From contig JAFDVK010000012.1 in the NCBI GenBank assembly GCA_018269005.1, positions 310,001-374,000 of the forward strand: DNA of 64,000 nt, given 5' to 3'. The notes below the pieces were generated by a model that worked only from the letters and a program-made list of their open reading frames with translations, did no database searches and was not told where the DNA came from. Positions 7,844 through 17,518 of the stretch are shown piece after piece. The translations under genes and the position numbers were made by a program. How positions within the stretch are numbered: position 1 is the stretch's first letter; each line of letters starts with the position of its first letter. The stretch is from Acidobacteriota bacterium. Lineage in GTDB: Bacteria > Acidobacteriota > Blastocatellia > Pyrinomonadales > Pyrinomonadaceae.

Positions 7844-8305
7844 TCAAAGATCGAGCCCAAAAACCTTTCGGATCAGGAACTGCTGATCGACATTCATCTC
7901 GGGTGGGAGCTTTGCGGGATCGAACCACTCAACGGCCGTGATCTCGCGGCTTTTTACCTCCCCGCGGCCGTTGGCTCGTGCCGTAAAAATGAACTCGATA
8001 TGCCGCTTAAGCGTTCGTGTGCGATAAAGTTCGATCTCGCTTAGCTCAATACCGGTTTCTTCACGGATCTCGCGCCTTAGCGCCTCGACCGGCTGCTCAA
8101 AATGCTTCATAAAACCGCCCGGCAGACCCCAGCCCGAAGCCGGCCGCAGAACGTGATCCAGGACAAGCACGCGGCCATTGTCGTCGCGGACGACGCCGGC
8201 AACTGAAGCCGTGAATTTCTTTTGAGGGAGCCTTGCAAAGAAAATGCGGCCGTCTCGCGGTAGGAGTTTCCATACACGGGCCAAGGATTTGAGGACAAAT
8301 GACAT
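7844..8305 (-). CDS. Nudix hydrolase
   Basis: A protein of 153 residues from ATG 8305 (MSFVLKSLARVWKLL); a start nine codons upstream at 8332 is also possible. A complete Nudix box GFMKHFEQPVEALRREIREE-TG is visible, with the catalytic REIREE core. It follows VLRPASGWGLPGG, typical of members hydrolysing nucleoside diphosphates linked to another group. Substrate unknown. It is followed on the same strand by the pyrE-like gene. Confidence 0.88.
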   Translation of the reverse strand: MSFVLKSLARVWKLLPRDGRIFFARLPQKKFTASVAGVVRDDNGRVLVLDHVLRPASGWGLPGGFMKHFEQPVEALRREIREETGIELSEIELYRTRTLKRHIEFIFTARANGRGEVKSREITAVEWFDPAKLPPEMNVDQQFLIRKVFGLDL

Positions 8306-8334
8306 CGTCTTCTCGATTCTTAAGCATAACATTC

Positions 8335-8378
8335 GCCCAAAAAGAAGCTGCCGGGAACCAACTCTAGCTTCCCGACAG
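8335..8378 (-). terminator. Rho-independent terminator of the M4 peptidase gene
   Basis: On the minus strand, AGCTGTCGGGAA pairs with TTCCCGGCAGCT across an 11-base loop and is followed by TTCTTTTT. It lies 28 bp past the M4 peptidase stop, in the correct orientation. Confidence 0.8.
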
Positions 8379-8405
8379 CTCCTTGGCTAAATGCGGTTTA
8401 CCGCC

Positions 8406-10616
8406 CTATTGCAGCGACACGTCGTCCACGCGGAACGTCGTCCCTAGCGACGAATCGGTCGTCACACGGAACTGTATCCGCACTGTCTGGCCCTTATAGG
8501 CCGATACGCTGAACGACTTCTTAGAATACGCACCGGCCGTGCCTTTGTTGAGGTTGCTGTAAGTTGCAAGTCTCTTCTTCAGGCTGCCGGAGGTGCTTCG
8601 TATCTCGACATACAGCTTGTCGTACTGTCGCGATGTCGTCGTTTCGCTCGAGGTCACATTCAGCCAGAAGCTGAGTGTGCCGGTTGCGGACGACGGGATC
8701 GTGACCGTTTGGTAGCCGCTGCCGGAGACGCTGTTGCTCTCGCCGAAATATGCGTAGCCGGAACCGCCGTGCGGATAGTTGCCGGGATCGACCCAATACG
8801 AGCCGGTACCGGTCGCCGTCCACGGGCTGAACGTACCTTCAAAACCGCCGTTGACGATCACTTCGCCGCCCGGTGTTGGTGTCGGAGTTGGGGTCGGGGT
8901 CGGTGTTGGGGTTACGGTCGGCGTTGGCGTCGGTGTTGCAGTCGGAGTAGCTGTCGGCGTCGGAGTCGGCGTGCCGCTCGGGCATGTACCGACACCAACT
9001 GCGCACCATCCGGTCGCAACACCGTTGTATTGCGAGCTGCCGGAGCCATAAAGATCGGTTGCCGCATTCAGCGTCGCGGTCCTAGCACCTGCGAAGTTCG
9101 TGCTCGACGTCATATAGGTCACGAGCGCTCGGTAGAAGATCTTCTCAGCTGCAGTTTCGCCGATACCCGGAGCGGAAATACCGCTCACGCGATTCGTCCC
9201 GCCGTTCGCGATCAGATAATAGGCATGATTCGAGATGCTGGAGTTCGTGTGGACGCCGCAGTTATCGTTGAATGTCGATGGCGTGCAGCTGCCGGGATAG
9301 AGACGGAGCGAATAGTGGTCAGGATCACCGACCGCATTCGGGTTGTCCATTCGGCGCAGGGCGTCACCTGACGTTCCCGGCGTATAGGCGTCCTCACCGA
9401 TCTTCCATGTATCGCCGGAGACCACGCCGCCGTCGGCATAGAGCTCGACCATCGATCCCATGATGTCCGACCAAGATTCGTTAAGAGCTCCGGATTCTTT
9501 CGAATACGTGAGGTTTGCCGTCCTTTCCGTAACGCCGTGCGTCATTTCGTGGCCGCAAATGTCGATCGTCGTCAGCGGTGTGAAGGTCGAGCCGTCACCA
9601 TCGCCGTACGACATCATATTGTTGTACCAGAAGGCGTTGTTGTAAGCGCCGCTCGAACCAAAATGCACACGCGAAGTGATCAGCGAGACCGAGCCGTTTG
9701 CGGCAGCGGTCGTAACGCCCGGACCGCCTGAACCATCGATGCCATTGCGGCCAAGAACGTTAAGGTAGAAATCGTACGTCGTTGCAGCCCCGTGATGAGC
9801 ATCAACACCGGCGCGCTGGATCGTCGAATTCCAGTTGTCGTCCGTGTCGGTGAAACGCGATTGCGTACCGCCGGCACCCGTATTTTCGTTGCCGGTCGAG
9901 TTCATATTGAAGGTTCCCTGCTTACGCGTGAGATCTTCCATATAGTAGGTCGAACCGGACTGGCTTGTGCTGATCGAGATCGTGCCGCTGTAGAGCGAAG
10001 AACCTGTGCCCGTCTGGAGATTGTTGTATTCAAAGACCTTCTCGCCGGTCTGTGCATCGACGAAGATAACGGGAACGTCTGACGCGTCCGAGCCGTCGAT
10101 GTGCGGTGTTTCAACTCGATATACGAGATGATCGCGATCTTCACCACGGAAGATGTACATATCGACGCGCGGCTTGTCGCTGATCTTAGCCGTGCCTGAA
10201 TACATTTGGTTCGCATCGCGAACGGCGTCTTCGCGTGCGAGATTGGGTGACGTGTTTATCGCGACGCCTTCTTTTAGGTCATCGGTGATTGTCGCGAGCG
10301 AACCGTCGCGATTTAGGTGGACGATAGCCTCGCCTTCCCAAACAGGCACGCCGCCGACCGTCTGCCGAACACGGGTGTGTGCCATGCCGAGGCTGTCGAT
10401 CTCGACCTTTTGAACCTCGAAATCATCGGGGTTGCCGATGACCCGGCGTGTTGCCTGGTCGCGAAGAATTTCGAGGCTCTTCTGTTTCGCAAGGGCCAAC
10501 TCGTCCTGCGAACCGGTCGTAAAGACCGCCTTATTCGCCTCTGCGTGTTTTGAAACGATCCCGACCGTGATCAATGTCGAAACGACGACGGCCAAGACCA
10601 CTAAAAGCTTTTTCAC
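8406..10616 (-). CDS. Secreted M4 (thermolysin family) metallopeptidase
   Basis: A 736-residue pre-pro-enzyme. It has a signal peptide (KKLLVVLAVVVSTLITVGIV), then an FTP/PepSY propeptide to about residue 200, then the M4 domain with zinc motif His356-Glu357-x-x-His360 (CGHEMTHGVTE) and third ligand Glu380 (GALNESWSD). After residue 555 comes a Pro-Thr linker (PTPTPTATPT). A C-terminal beta-sandwich of about 145 residues (VNGGFEGTFSPW ... FRVDDVSLQ) resembles carbohydrate-binding or P-type domains and probably anchors or targets the enzyme. It is transcribed alone and ends at a good terminator. The role is extracellular protein degradation. Confidence 0.93.
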   Translation of the reverse strand: MKKLLVVLAVVVSTLITVGIVSKHAEANKAVFTTGSQDELALAKQKSLEILRDQATRRVIGNPDDFEVQKVEIDSLGMAHTRVRQTVGGVPVWEGEAIVHLNRDGSLATITDDLKEGVAINTSPNLAREDAVRDANQMYSGTAKISDKPRVDMYIFRGEDRDHLVYRVETPHIDGSDASDVPVIFVDAQTGEKVFEYNNLQTGTGSSLYSGTISISTSQSGSTYYMEDLTRKQGTFNMNSTGNENTGAGGTQSRFTDTDDNWNSTIQRAGVDAHHGAATTYDFYLNVLGRNGIDGSGGPGVTTAAANGSVSLITSRVHFGSSGAYNNAFWYNNMMSYGDGDGSTFTPLTTIDICGHEMTHGVTERTANLTYSKESGALNESWSDIMGSMVELYADGGVVSGDTWKIGEDAYTPGTSGDALRRMDNPNAVGDPDHYSLRLYPGSCTPSTFNDNCGVHTNSSISNHAYYLIANGGTNRVSGISAPGIGETAAEKIFYRALVTYMTSSTNFAGARTATLNAATDLYGSGSSQYNGVATGWCAVGVGTCPSGTPTPTPTATPTATPTPTPTVTPTPTPTPTPTPTPGGEVIVNGGFEGTFSPWTATGTGSYWVDPGNYPHGGSGYAYFGESNSVSGSGYQTVTIPSSATGTLSFWLNVTSSETTTSRQYDKLYVEIRSTSGSLKKRLATYSNLNKGTAGAYSKKSFSVSAYKGQTVRIQFRVTTDSSLGTTFRVDDVSLQ

Positions 10617-10904
10617 AATGCTTATCCTCCTCAGATAATGTGCTGAAAGTTGCCGAAAAATGGCGGATCCGAAAACGGAAACGCCGCATATTTACGCCCA
10701 TCGAACAGCGAAAAAATGATGCCGAGCATACGGAGAAACAAATTGGGGACGCAGTTATGAAAATTAAAAAGCTGAACAAATTTATGCCCAACTCTTCCGT
10801 CTGTCAAGCACAATTCGCACAGTTTTGGCTAAAGCGGGCAAATATATTCTCGGCAGTCGGTCATTGTGACCGAAACCGCAGGGGTTTTCGATTTTGTGCG
10901 GGTC

Positions 10905-11684
10905 CTATACGTTGCCGAAGCCGTAGGTTCCGGGCGGCGGCGGCGTAAAGAATTGCTCACCTCGATCCTGTCTCGGAAAGACCTGGAGAAAGACGATCGC
11001 GTTCGCGACGAAGATGACCGGCATCGATACCAAATAGACTCCGATACAAAGCAGTAGGAGACCGATCAACGCGACAAGGATGCCGTAGAGGCCGACCGAA
11101 ATGATTCCGCCGATGTTGGCAAATGCGGCCTTAGCGCTGAGCTTTACCGCGTCGATCGGGCTGAGATCGAATTCCATCACGAGCGGAATAGCAAAGTAAG
11201 TTACCAGCGCCCAAATGATCGTGACCACGATAAATACCAAATAGAACGCAAAGATCGCCATCGTGAAACCGGCTTCGGCCGCACTCAATTCGCCGGTTCT
11301 CTGCGCCTGACGCATTGCCTCAGGATTGCTAAGCATTATGCCCAAACGGCCAAAATTGAGGCCTGTGTTCAGGACCGTGACGATGATAGTTGGTATGGCT
11401 TGGATCAATCCGACCGCCATCAGCGGCACGAACTTCTTAAAACCTTCGAACATCATTCCGAACTCGACAGGTTGGCCGCGGTGACCTCGCGCCGCAACGT
11501 AATAGATTCCGCCGAGCGTCGGCCCCACCAAGAACCAACTGATGCACGAAAGACAGCTGATCAATATCATCGCGACGAGCGAAGTACCGAGATAGGTACC
11601 ATAACTACCTTTAACTTGTTCCCAGGCAGAACTGAATGCACTGCTCGCATCGATCGCGCTTCTTTGAAATTGGATATGTTCCAT
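10905..11684 (-). CDS. Multi-pass membrane protein
   Basis: A protein of 259 residues from ATG 11684 (MEHIQFQRSAIDASSAF). The open frame extends 38 codons upstream, but that part has no family look. There are about five or six hydrophobic segments, including TSLVAMILISCLSCISWFLV, AIFAFYLVFIVVTIIWALV and LYGILVALIGLLLLCIGVYL. The GPTLGGIYYVAARGHRG loop and the overall layout resemble DUF975/glycerophosphodiester-type membrane domains of unknown function. The C-terminus is Pro-rich (FFTPPPPGTYGFG). It is flanked by genes on the same strand but with separate terminators. Confidence 0.7.
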   Translation of the reverse strand: MEHIQFQRSAIDASSAFSSAWEQVKGSYGTYLGTSLVAMILISCLSCISWFLVGPTLGGIYYVAARGHRGQPVEFGMMFEGFKKFVPLMAVGLIQAIPTIIVTVLNTGLNFGRLGIMLSNPEAMRQAQRTGELSAAEAGFTMAIFAFYLVFIVVTIIWALVTYFAIPLVMEFDLSPIDAVKLSAKAAFANIGGIISVGLYGILVALIGLLLLCIGVYLVSMPVIFVANAIVFLQVFPRQDRGEQFFTPPPPGTYGFGNV

Positions 11685-11763
11685 TTTTGGGCTGTGAATG
11701 ACTTGTCTTGCGCTTAAAAAAATCGGAATTTGAAAAAGTGTAAACCAAAAGCTGCTATCTGCA

Positions 11764-11808
11764 AAAGGAAAAATAGCTGTCAGCAATACCTCAGCCAACA
11801 GCTATTTT
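11764..11808 (-). terminator. Rho-independent terminator of the M28 peptidase gene
   Basis: On the minus strand, AAAATAGCTGTTGGC pairs with GCTGACAGCTATTTT, followed by a T-rich run (TTTTTCCTTTT). It starts 23 bp after the M28 stop codon. Confidence 0.75.
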
Positions 11809-11830
11809 ATTTTTTCTGACGCGCCTTGGT

Positions 11831-13588
11831 TTATTGCGCCATTGGCTTACGCGGAAAACGCTCATCCATCATCGCCGTTTGATAGACGAAAGCGGCCATG
11901 ATCGTTGCCGCCTGCATCATATCTCCAGCCTGAATTCGGTCGTAAACATCCTGATTTGAGTGATGAGTACGTTGATCGTATTCAACTTCGTCCTGAATGA
12001 ACTGGAAGCCCGGGATGCCGATACGGTCGAACGAGAGATGATCGGTGCCGCCCGTGTTGGAAAGCGTCAAGGTCGTCGCATCCATATCAAGGAAAGGTGT
12101 CAGCCACGCACGGAAATACGGCCGTGCCGCTTCGTTGCCCTGCATATAGACACCGCGGATCTTGCCCGTTCCGTTATCAAGGTTGTAATAAGCCGAGATG
12201 TTCTCGTATTCGGCTCCCTTGATGAGCTCAGGTTTTTGCTGCGGGCCGCTCTGCGGAATGCCGAAAATATTCCTTCCGCCCTTCATTTCGCCGAGATGTT
12301 TTGTAACATACTCACGCGAACCGATAAGGCCTTGTTCTTCACCGGTCCACAGGGCAATACGTATGGTGCGTCGCGGCTTAAGGCCCGCAGCCTTAAGTAT
12401 TCGAACAGCTTCCATCGCGACCGAGACACCGGCCGCGTTATCAGTAGCACCTGTCCCTGAATGCCACGAGTCCATGTGGCCGCCGAGCATCACGACCTGA
12501 TCCTTCAATGCCGGATCGCTTCCCGGGATCTCGGCGATCGTGTTATAGACCATCGGATCGTCATCAAGATACTTGACCTTGAGGTCGATCGTCATTTGAA
12601 CCTTTTCACCCGCCTCTACCATCCGAACGATGCGATTGTAATCTTCGGTCGCCATCGTCATTTGCGGGACCATTTTGGCTTCAGCCTCTTTATCCCAGGG
12701 TGATAGGCGTTTCTGCGTAAAGAAGTCCATCGGGTTTGCCGGTATATCGGCCGCAACCGATGCAGACTGAACAAAGACCGTTCCGCCGGAGCCTCTGGAG
12801 CTGTTGTCAACGACCATCGCGGCGCCTTCGTCGATGACGAATTTCGCACGCTTGAGACCGTCAACAAAACGCTTCAGCCGGTCTTGCATGTTGGCCTGAT
12901 TCGGAGCCGGTGCCGCCGCCCGAACTGCCGAGTCCGGATCGGGTGAATTCGCCATATCGAGCAGTTCCTGCGCCGTAAAGCGATGCGCCATCCCCTCGAA
13001 ATCAGCCTTCAGCTCACGAGTGCCTGACATAAAAACGATCTTGCCCTTAAGCTGACCTTTGTATTTTGCAAGGCCTGCTTCATCGTGTGCGTCGAGATAA
13101 ACAACGTCACCTGTGATCGTTGTTGAAGGTGCGGCGGTCGCTGCTGGCGCCTTGCTCTTCTTACCTTTTCCCGTCTGTTCCACAGGCATCACTACTTGGC
13201 TGCCGAAACCCGGCGACCATGCCTTCGGATAAGCGATCACCGGAAAGCTGTACGGAGACGTGACCTGGGCCGAGAAACGTTCAAGTTCCCAGCCGCGGCC
13301 AAAAGGCCCCCAAGCTTCGAGGTGGGAATTCTCCAGTCCAAATTTCGTCAGAGTATCGCGCGTCCATTCGTTCGCGTGTTTCAGATTCCTGGAAGCCGTG
13401 AGCCGCTGACCGATCACGTTCGTCAGATAGTTGAGCGTGTTCATTATCTGCGAGTGTTTGAGGCCTTCTTCCTTGATCTTGTCGATGTCAGCTTTCGGCG
13501 CTGTATAGACTGGCGCCTGTGCAAGCAAAGTTGTCGGGAGCAGAAATGCGTAAATGATCGCTGCTCCGACGATCTTTCGTCGTAACAT
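11831..13588 (-). CDS. Secreted M28 family zinc aminopeptidase with PA domain
   Basis: A 585-residue protein with a signal peptide (GAAIIYAFLLPTTLLAQ). A protease-associated insertion (about residues 125-290) precedes the catalytic domain. Co-catalytic zinc ligands and the base can be read: His371 and Asp373 (GGHMDSW), bridging Asp383 (ATDNAAG), Glu417/Glu418 (WTGEEQG), Asp471 (YYNLDNGTG) and His517 (GGTDHLSF). This is the plasma glutamate carboxypeptidase-like branch of M28, which releases amino acids from peptides outside the cytoplasm. It carries its own terminator. Confidence 0.93.
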   Translation of the reverse strand: MLRRKIVGAAIIYAFLLPTTLLAQAPVYTAPKADIDKIKEEGLKHSQIMNTLNYLTNVIGQRLTASRNLKHANEWTRDTLTKFGLENSHLEAWGPFGRGWELERFSAQVTSPYSFPVIAYPKAWSPGFGSQVVMPVEQTGKGKKSKAPAATAAPSTTITGDVVYLDAHDEAGLAKYKGQLKGKIVFMSGTRELKADFEGMAHRFTAQELLDMANSPDPDSAVRAAAPAPNQANMQDRLKRFVDGLKRAKFVIDEGAAMVVDNSSRGSGGTVFVQSASVAADIPANPMDFFTQKRLSPWDKEAEAKMVPQMTMATEDYNRIVRMVEAGEKVQMTIDLKVKYLDDDPMVYNTIAEIPGSDPALKDQVVMLGGHMDSWHSGTGATDNAAGVSVAMEAVRILKAAGLKPRRTIRIALWTGEEQGLIGSREYVTKHLGEMKGGRNIFGIPQSGPQQKPELIKGAEYENISAYYNLDNGTGKIRGVYMQGNEAARPYFRAWLTPFLDMDATTLTLSNTGGTDHLSFDRIGIPGFQFIQDEVEYDQRTHHSNQDVYDRIQAGDMMQAATIMAAFVYQTAMMDERFPRKPMAQ

Positions 13589-13697
13589 TGTCCCTATTTC
13601 TCCTAAAGTGGTCTAAAAATGTGGATCAGTTCAAGAACTACAATATCTTAATACCGCGCAAGATGCACGGAAGTTTCAAGATTTATTGAGGCATGAC

Positions 13698-14279
13698 CTA
13701 GACCGTTGACCAGGTAAGCGTGTACGCAGGTGGAACGTTCTTGAGGACGAGCGGGCTGCGGCGTGTGCGGCCGTAGCGTGTGCGCAGGAACTCGCGCAGA
13801 CGGATCGCAGGTGGCAAATAGTAGCCGTGGGCATATTGGAAAAGACGTAGTTCGCAGCCTTCCGCCATAAACTTCTCGATCTCTGCCAGCACGGCTTCGC
13901 TGACTTCTTTCGGCAGCGATACGAACGGGAGACAGCAAACAAGATAGCGAACTTTGCCAAGGCCGGAATCTGCGTGGATCTTGTAAGCCTCTGCCGCGTT
14001 CCCGCAAAGGATGTTCATCGTGGGAAGTTTTGTTGTGATCGAATTTACGAGCTTTTGGTCGAGTTCGAGGCCGAGATAGGATTCAGGGTTAGGAATCACA
14101 TTATGTAAGAATTTTGTAATTGCCCCGGTTCCAACGCCAAGTTCGAGAATAATGTTGTTCTCGTCCGGCTCCAACCCCTTGAGCATTTGGGCTGCCAGTT
14201 CAGGCGAACTCGGTGCGATCGCCCCAACTTTTAGCGGATTCTTCAAAAATGCTCGCAAAAACTGTATATTTTCGTTCAT
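13698..14279 (-). CDS. SAM-dependent methyltransferase, PmtA/KsgA-like
   Basis: A protein of 193 residues from ATG 14279 (MNENIQFLRAFLKNP); a GTG 24 bp upstream is also possible. SAM motif I is IILELGVGTGAITKFL, with the acidic strand LGLELDQKLV. The N-terminus (FLRAFLKNPLKVGAIAPSS) is characteristic of the phospholipid N-methyltransferase PmtA subgroup, so methylation of phosphatidylethanolamine is the best guess. A methyltransferase of rRNA type is less likely at this length. It stands alone between two minus-strand genes. Confidence 0.75.
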   Translation of the reverse strand: MNENIQFLRAFLKNPLKVGAIAPSSPELAAQMLKGLEPDENNIILELGVGTGAITKFLHNVIPNPESYLGLELDQKLVNSITTKLPTMNILCGNAAEAYKIHADSGLGKVRYLVCCLPFVSLPKEVSEAVLAEIEKFMAEGCELRLFQYAHGYYLPPAIRLREFLRTRYGRTRRSPLVLKNVPPAYTLTWSTV

Positions 14280-14432
14280 CTTGCCTTGGGAATGCTTAAG
14301 CACGAGCGGCAGGTTCGCCTATTGATCTAGTACCCGTGTCGGCGGTATCGAGAGCCATTTTATAATCACCGTCTTCTATTTGGCAATACCGCATGATGTC
14401 TCGAATTTTGCGTAAATGCCCGTTAATGTCCG

Positions 14433-16994
14433 CTAGGCTTTCTTCGCCCGCTTCTTCGAACCTGCTTTCTTAGCCGAAGCACGCGGCTTCTTAGGGGCAA
14501 ATGCGCCCGGCACTTCTGCTTCGATCAACTTCTTCACTTGTTCAAGCGTCAGGCCGGCGGCGCCTTCGGCCGTTTCGCGCGTACCGTCGGCTCTTCGCGG
14601 AAGAGAGATGATCTTTTTACCAAACTTAATTACGGGGCCCCAGCGGGCGTTCTCGACAGATATCTTTTCATCTTCCCAGCGATGAATATAACGGTTGGCT
14701 TCCTTGCTGACCTTTGCTTCGATAAGCTCGTTCATCTCAGCTTGGGTCAGATTCTGAAAGTCATATCGACGAGGCACGTTGATGAACAAGCCGTCCCATT
14801 TTATAAATGGCCCAAAACGTCCCGTGCCCTTTGTGATCGGCTTATTGTCGAACTCGCCAACGGGAGCGTCCGCGACCTGCTTTGCCTTGATGAATTCGAT
14901 CGCTCGTTCCGTGTCCACCGTTGCCAGATCCGTGCCGCGTGGAATCGAGACGAATTCGTCACCCCATTTCACATACGGCCCAAAACGCCCGATGCTCACG
15001 GACAATTCCTTGCCGTCATAAGTCCCCATCGCGCTCTGCAGCTTAAAAAGGGCAAGAGCTTCGTCGAAGGTGATCGTCTCGATGCTTTGTCCGGGCGGGA
15101 TCTTAGCGAACTTCGGCTTTTCCTCTTCCGTCGCGCTTCCTATCTGGATTATCGGGCCATAACGCGCAATTCGGGCGACGACGGGTTTGCCGGTTTCGGG
15201 GTCGTTGCCGAGCAGCCTTTCCCCTTTAACGCGTTCCGCCTTTTCGATGGTGTTATCGACATCCTTTTTGAACGGGCCATAGAACTCTTCGAGCATCTCG
15301 TTCCATTGCAATTGACCGTCCGCCACCTCATCGAACTCTTCCTCGATCTTTGCGGTGAATCCGTAGTCCATGATGGCCTCGAAATGCTGTTTCAGAAAAT
15401 CCGTTACCAAAAGGCCGAGGTCCGTCGGGAACAACTTTGCTTTTTCCGCCCCTGTGTTCTCAGATTCTTTCCTTTTACTTATCGCATCGTCCTTTAGGAT
15501 CAACACCCGATAAGGCCTTTGTGTGCCTTCCTTATCCCGCTTTTCTACATACTCTCTTTTCTGGATCGTAGAGATCGTCGGTGCATAAGTGGACGGGCGG
15601 CCGATGCCGAGTTCTTCCAGCTTCTTTACAAGCGATGCCTCTGTGTACCTTGGCTGCGGGCGGCTGAAACGCTCCGTTGCTCTAAGCTCGGAAAGCGGCA
15701 GCAATTGTCCGACGGTCATTGGCGGAAGCAGGCCTTCGGACGCGTCTTCGGGTTCATCTTCGTCCTTTCCTTCGCGATAAACTTTCAAAAAGCCGTCGAA
15801 TTTCAACACTTCGCCCGACGCCGTCAGCTCTTCCTTATTAGTGGATATCTCTATCTTGACCGTCGTCTTTTCCAGCTCGGCATCGGCCATCTGCGAAGCC
15901 ATCGTCCGCTTCCAGATCAGTTCGTAAAGCTTTTGCCATTCTTCTTCCTTGATCGTGGCGGCCTTTGTGTAGGTTGGGCGAATTGCCTCGTGAGCCTCCT
16001 GAGCGGATTCGTTCTTATTTTTGAAGCTGCGTGCCTGGTGATACCGTTCGCCATAAAGGCTGCTCACTGTCTGCGCAATGTCGCTAAGCGCCGTTGCACT
16101 CAAGGAAACGCTGTCGGTACGCATGTAAGTGATGTGCCCGTTTTCGTAAAGCTTCTGAGCGATCTGCATCGTCCTTGCGACACCGTAGCCAAGCTTTCTT
16201 GAAGCTTCTTGTTGGAGCGTTGACGTGGTAAATGGCGGTGCGGGAGTGCGTTTGCCCGGCTTTACCTTTATATCCGTTACTGTATAGTCGGCGGAAACAC
16301 AGCTCTTCAGAAAGCTCTCGGCGTCTTCTGCACTGTCCTGGCTCCGTCCCTCGGCTTTGAAGGTGACCGACTTTCCCGTTATATCATCGGCGATGAATAG
16401 GCCTTCGATCTTGAAATGGCTTACCGGTTCAAAGGCATTTATCTCGCGCTCGCGTTCAGCGATAAGGCGCACTGCGACGCTCTGCACTCGGCCGGCGCTA
16501 AGGCTGTTTTTGCTCGTGCTGATCTTCCGCCATAGAACAGGGCTTAATTCGAACCCAACGATGCGGTCGAGCACGCGGCGCGCCTGCTGCGCCATCACGA
16601 GATCCATATTGACCGTGCGTGGATTCTTTACCGCGGCTTCGATCGCCGGCTTTGTGATCTCGTGAAAAACGATTCGCTTAGTTGTTATCGGATCAAGGCC
16701 GAGCACCTCACACAGATGCCAGCTTATTGCCTCTCCCTCACGATCTTCGTCCGTTGCGAGCCAAACTTCGTCCGACCTTTTTGCCAAGGACTTCAACTCG
16801 CTGACGACTTTCTTCTTTTCGTCCGGCACGATATAGCGCGGTTCAAAATCATTCTCGATGTCGATGCCCATTCCGGCCTTTTCCAGATCGCGGATGTGGC
16901 CAAAGCAGCTGTTCACCTGAAAATCCTTCCCAAGGATCTTCTCGATGGTCTTTGCTTTTGCAGGGCTTTCAACAATTAACAAATTCTTCGACAT
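14433..16994 (-). CDS. topA: DNA topoisomerase I
   Basis: An 853-residue type IA topoisomerase. The Toprim domain starts SKNLLIVESPAKAKTIEKIL with acidic triad ATDEDREGEA. The nicking tyrosine is Tyr290 in ENGHITYMRTDS. The C-terminal region has at least four repeats of the form GRFGPYVKWGDEF that lack the Cys4 zinc fingers of the E. coli enzyme, as in many other phyla. The Lys-rich tail (KKPRASAKKAGSKKRAKKA) probably binds DNA or the polymerase. It relaxes negative supercoils. It has a single-gene layout with a 490-bp region upstream. Confidence 0.97.
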   Translation of the reverse strand: MSKNLLIVESPAKAKTIEKILGKDFQVNSCFGHIRDLEKAGMGIDIENDFEPRYIVPDEKKKVVSELKSLAKRSDEVWLATDEDREGEAISWHLCEVLGLDPITTKRIVFHEITKPAIEAAVKNPRTVNMDLVMAQQARRVLDRIVGFELSPVLWRKISTSKNSLSAGRVQSVAVRLIAEREREINAFEPVSHFKIEGLFIADDITGKSVTFKAEGRSQDSAEDAESFLKSCVSADYTVTDIKVKPGKRTPAPPFTTSTLQQEASRKLGYGVARTMQIAQKLYENGHITYMRTDSVSLSATALSDIAQTVSSLYGERYHQARSFKNKNESAQEAHEAIRPTYTKAATIKEEEWQKLYELIWKRTMASQMADAELEKTTVKIEISTNKEELTASGEVLKFDGFLKVYREGKDEDEPEDASEGLLPPMTVGQLLPLSELRATERFSRPQPRYTEASLVKKLEELGIGRPSTYAPTISTIQKREYVEKRDKEGTQRPYRVLILKDDAISKRKESENTGAEKAKLFPTDLGLLVTDFLKQHFEAIMDYGFTAKIEEEFDEVADGQLQWNEMLEEFYGPFKKDVDNTIEKAERVKGERLLGNDPETGKPVVARIARYGPIIQIGSATEEEKPKFAKIPPGQSIETITFDEALALFKLQSAMGTYDGKELSVSIGRFGPYVKWGDEFVSIPRGTDLATVDTERAIEFIKAKQVADAPVGEFDNKPITKGTGRFGPFIKWDGLFINVPRRYDFQNLTQAEMNELIEAKVSKEANRYIHRWEDEKISVENARWGPVIKFGKKIISLPRRADGTRETAEGAAGLTLEQVKKLIEAEVPGAFAPKKPRASAKKAGSKKRAKKA

Positions 16995-17518
16995 AGTTCA
17001 GTTTTGGTATTTAATAAGGTTCTTGCGATGTATTGAATGACGAACGCTCCTAAGATGTTCGGGCATTGTCCTTACTAGACACTCAAAGCCAGATGCTCTC
17101 TTTCTATCGCTGTTGTGGTTGGATCTACAACTACCAAATTCTTACCCGCCTTGAAAAAATAATGCCAGACGCAACCTTTAGCGCCTGACACCTTTAGACT
17201 TCTACTCTTAATTTTTCGCTCTGTCAAAAGCGGAGCAGACGGACGCGATCAGTGGGGGTTAAAAAATTAGCGAGCGACCACTTCTTATGATCCTGCGACT
17301 TCTAGTGTCACACAGATCAAGACGGCGATGGCATTAACGAAGCCTTTCAGTATTCCGCCGGAGAAATGCCAATAATTCCGGAGCGTCTGATGAAACATTA
17401 ACTTCAATGGCGGCGAACAAGTAATTGTTCCGCCGCCCCGAGCCTCCTTCTGAAATACAACTATGGGTCGACGACTCCATTCTAAGTGGTAACATTTTAC
17501 GGAGTGCTCTCGGCAATT
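16995..17518. other. Intergenic region with a gene remnant and a hairpin
   Basis: No intact gene is seen. At about 17308-17401 a short plus-strand frame reads TDQDGDGINEAFQYSAGEMP and stops, with no start. It looks like the end of a protein with Asp-rich calcium-binding repeats, so a remnant is likely. An inverted repeat at about 17408-17436 (GGCGGCGAACAA with TTGTTCCGCCGCC) follows it and could be that lost gene's terminator. The promoter of topA must lie near 17000-17100. Confidence 0.4.

Noticed and set aside
8870..8975. Apparent tandem repeat GTCGGTGTTGG, CRISPR-like at first glance
   Set aside because: It encodes the Pro-Thr linker of the M4 peptidase. There are no spacers, and no cas genes or CRISPR array anywhere in the window.
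14538..15497. Open frames on the plus strand opposite topA
   Set aside because: Shadows of topA; hydrophobicity and composition are random and topA is unambiguous.
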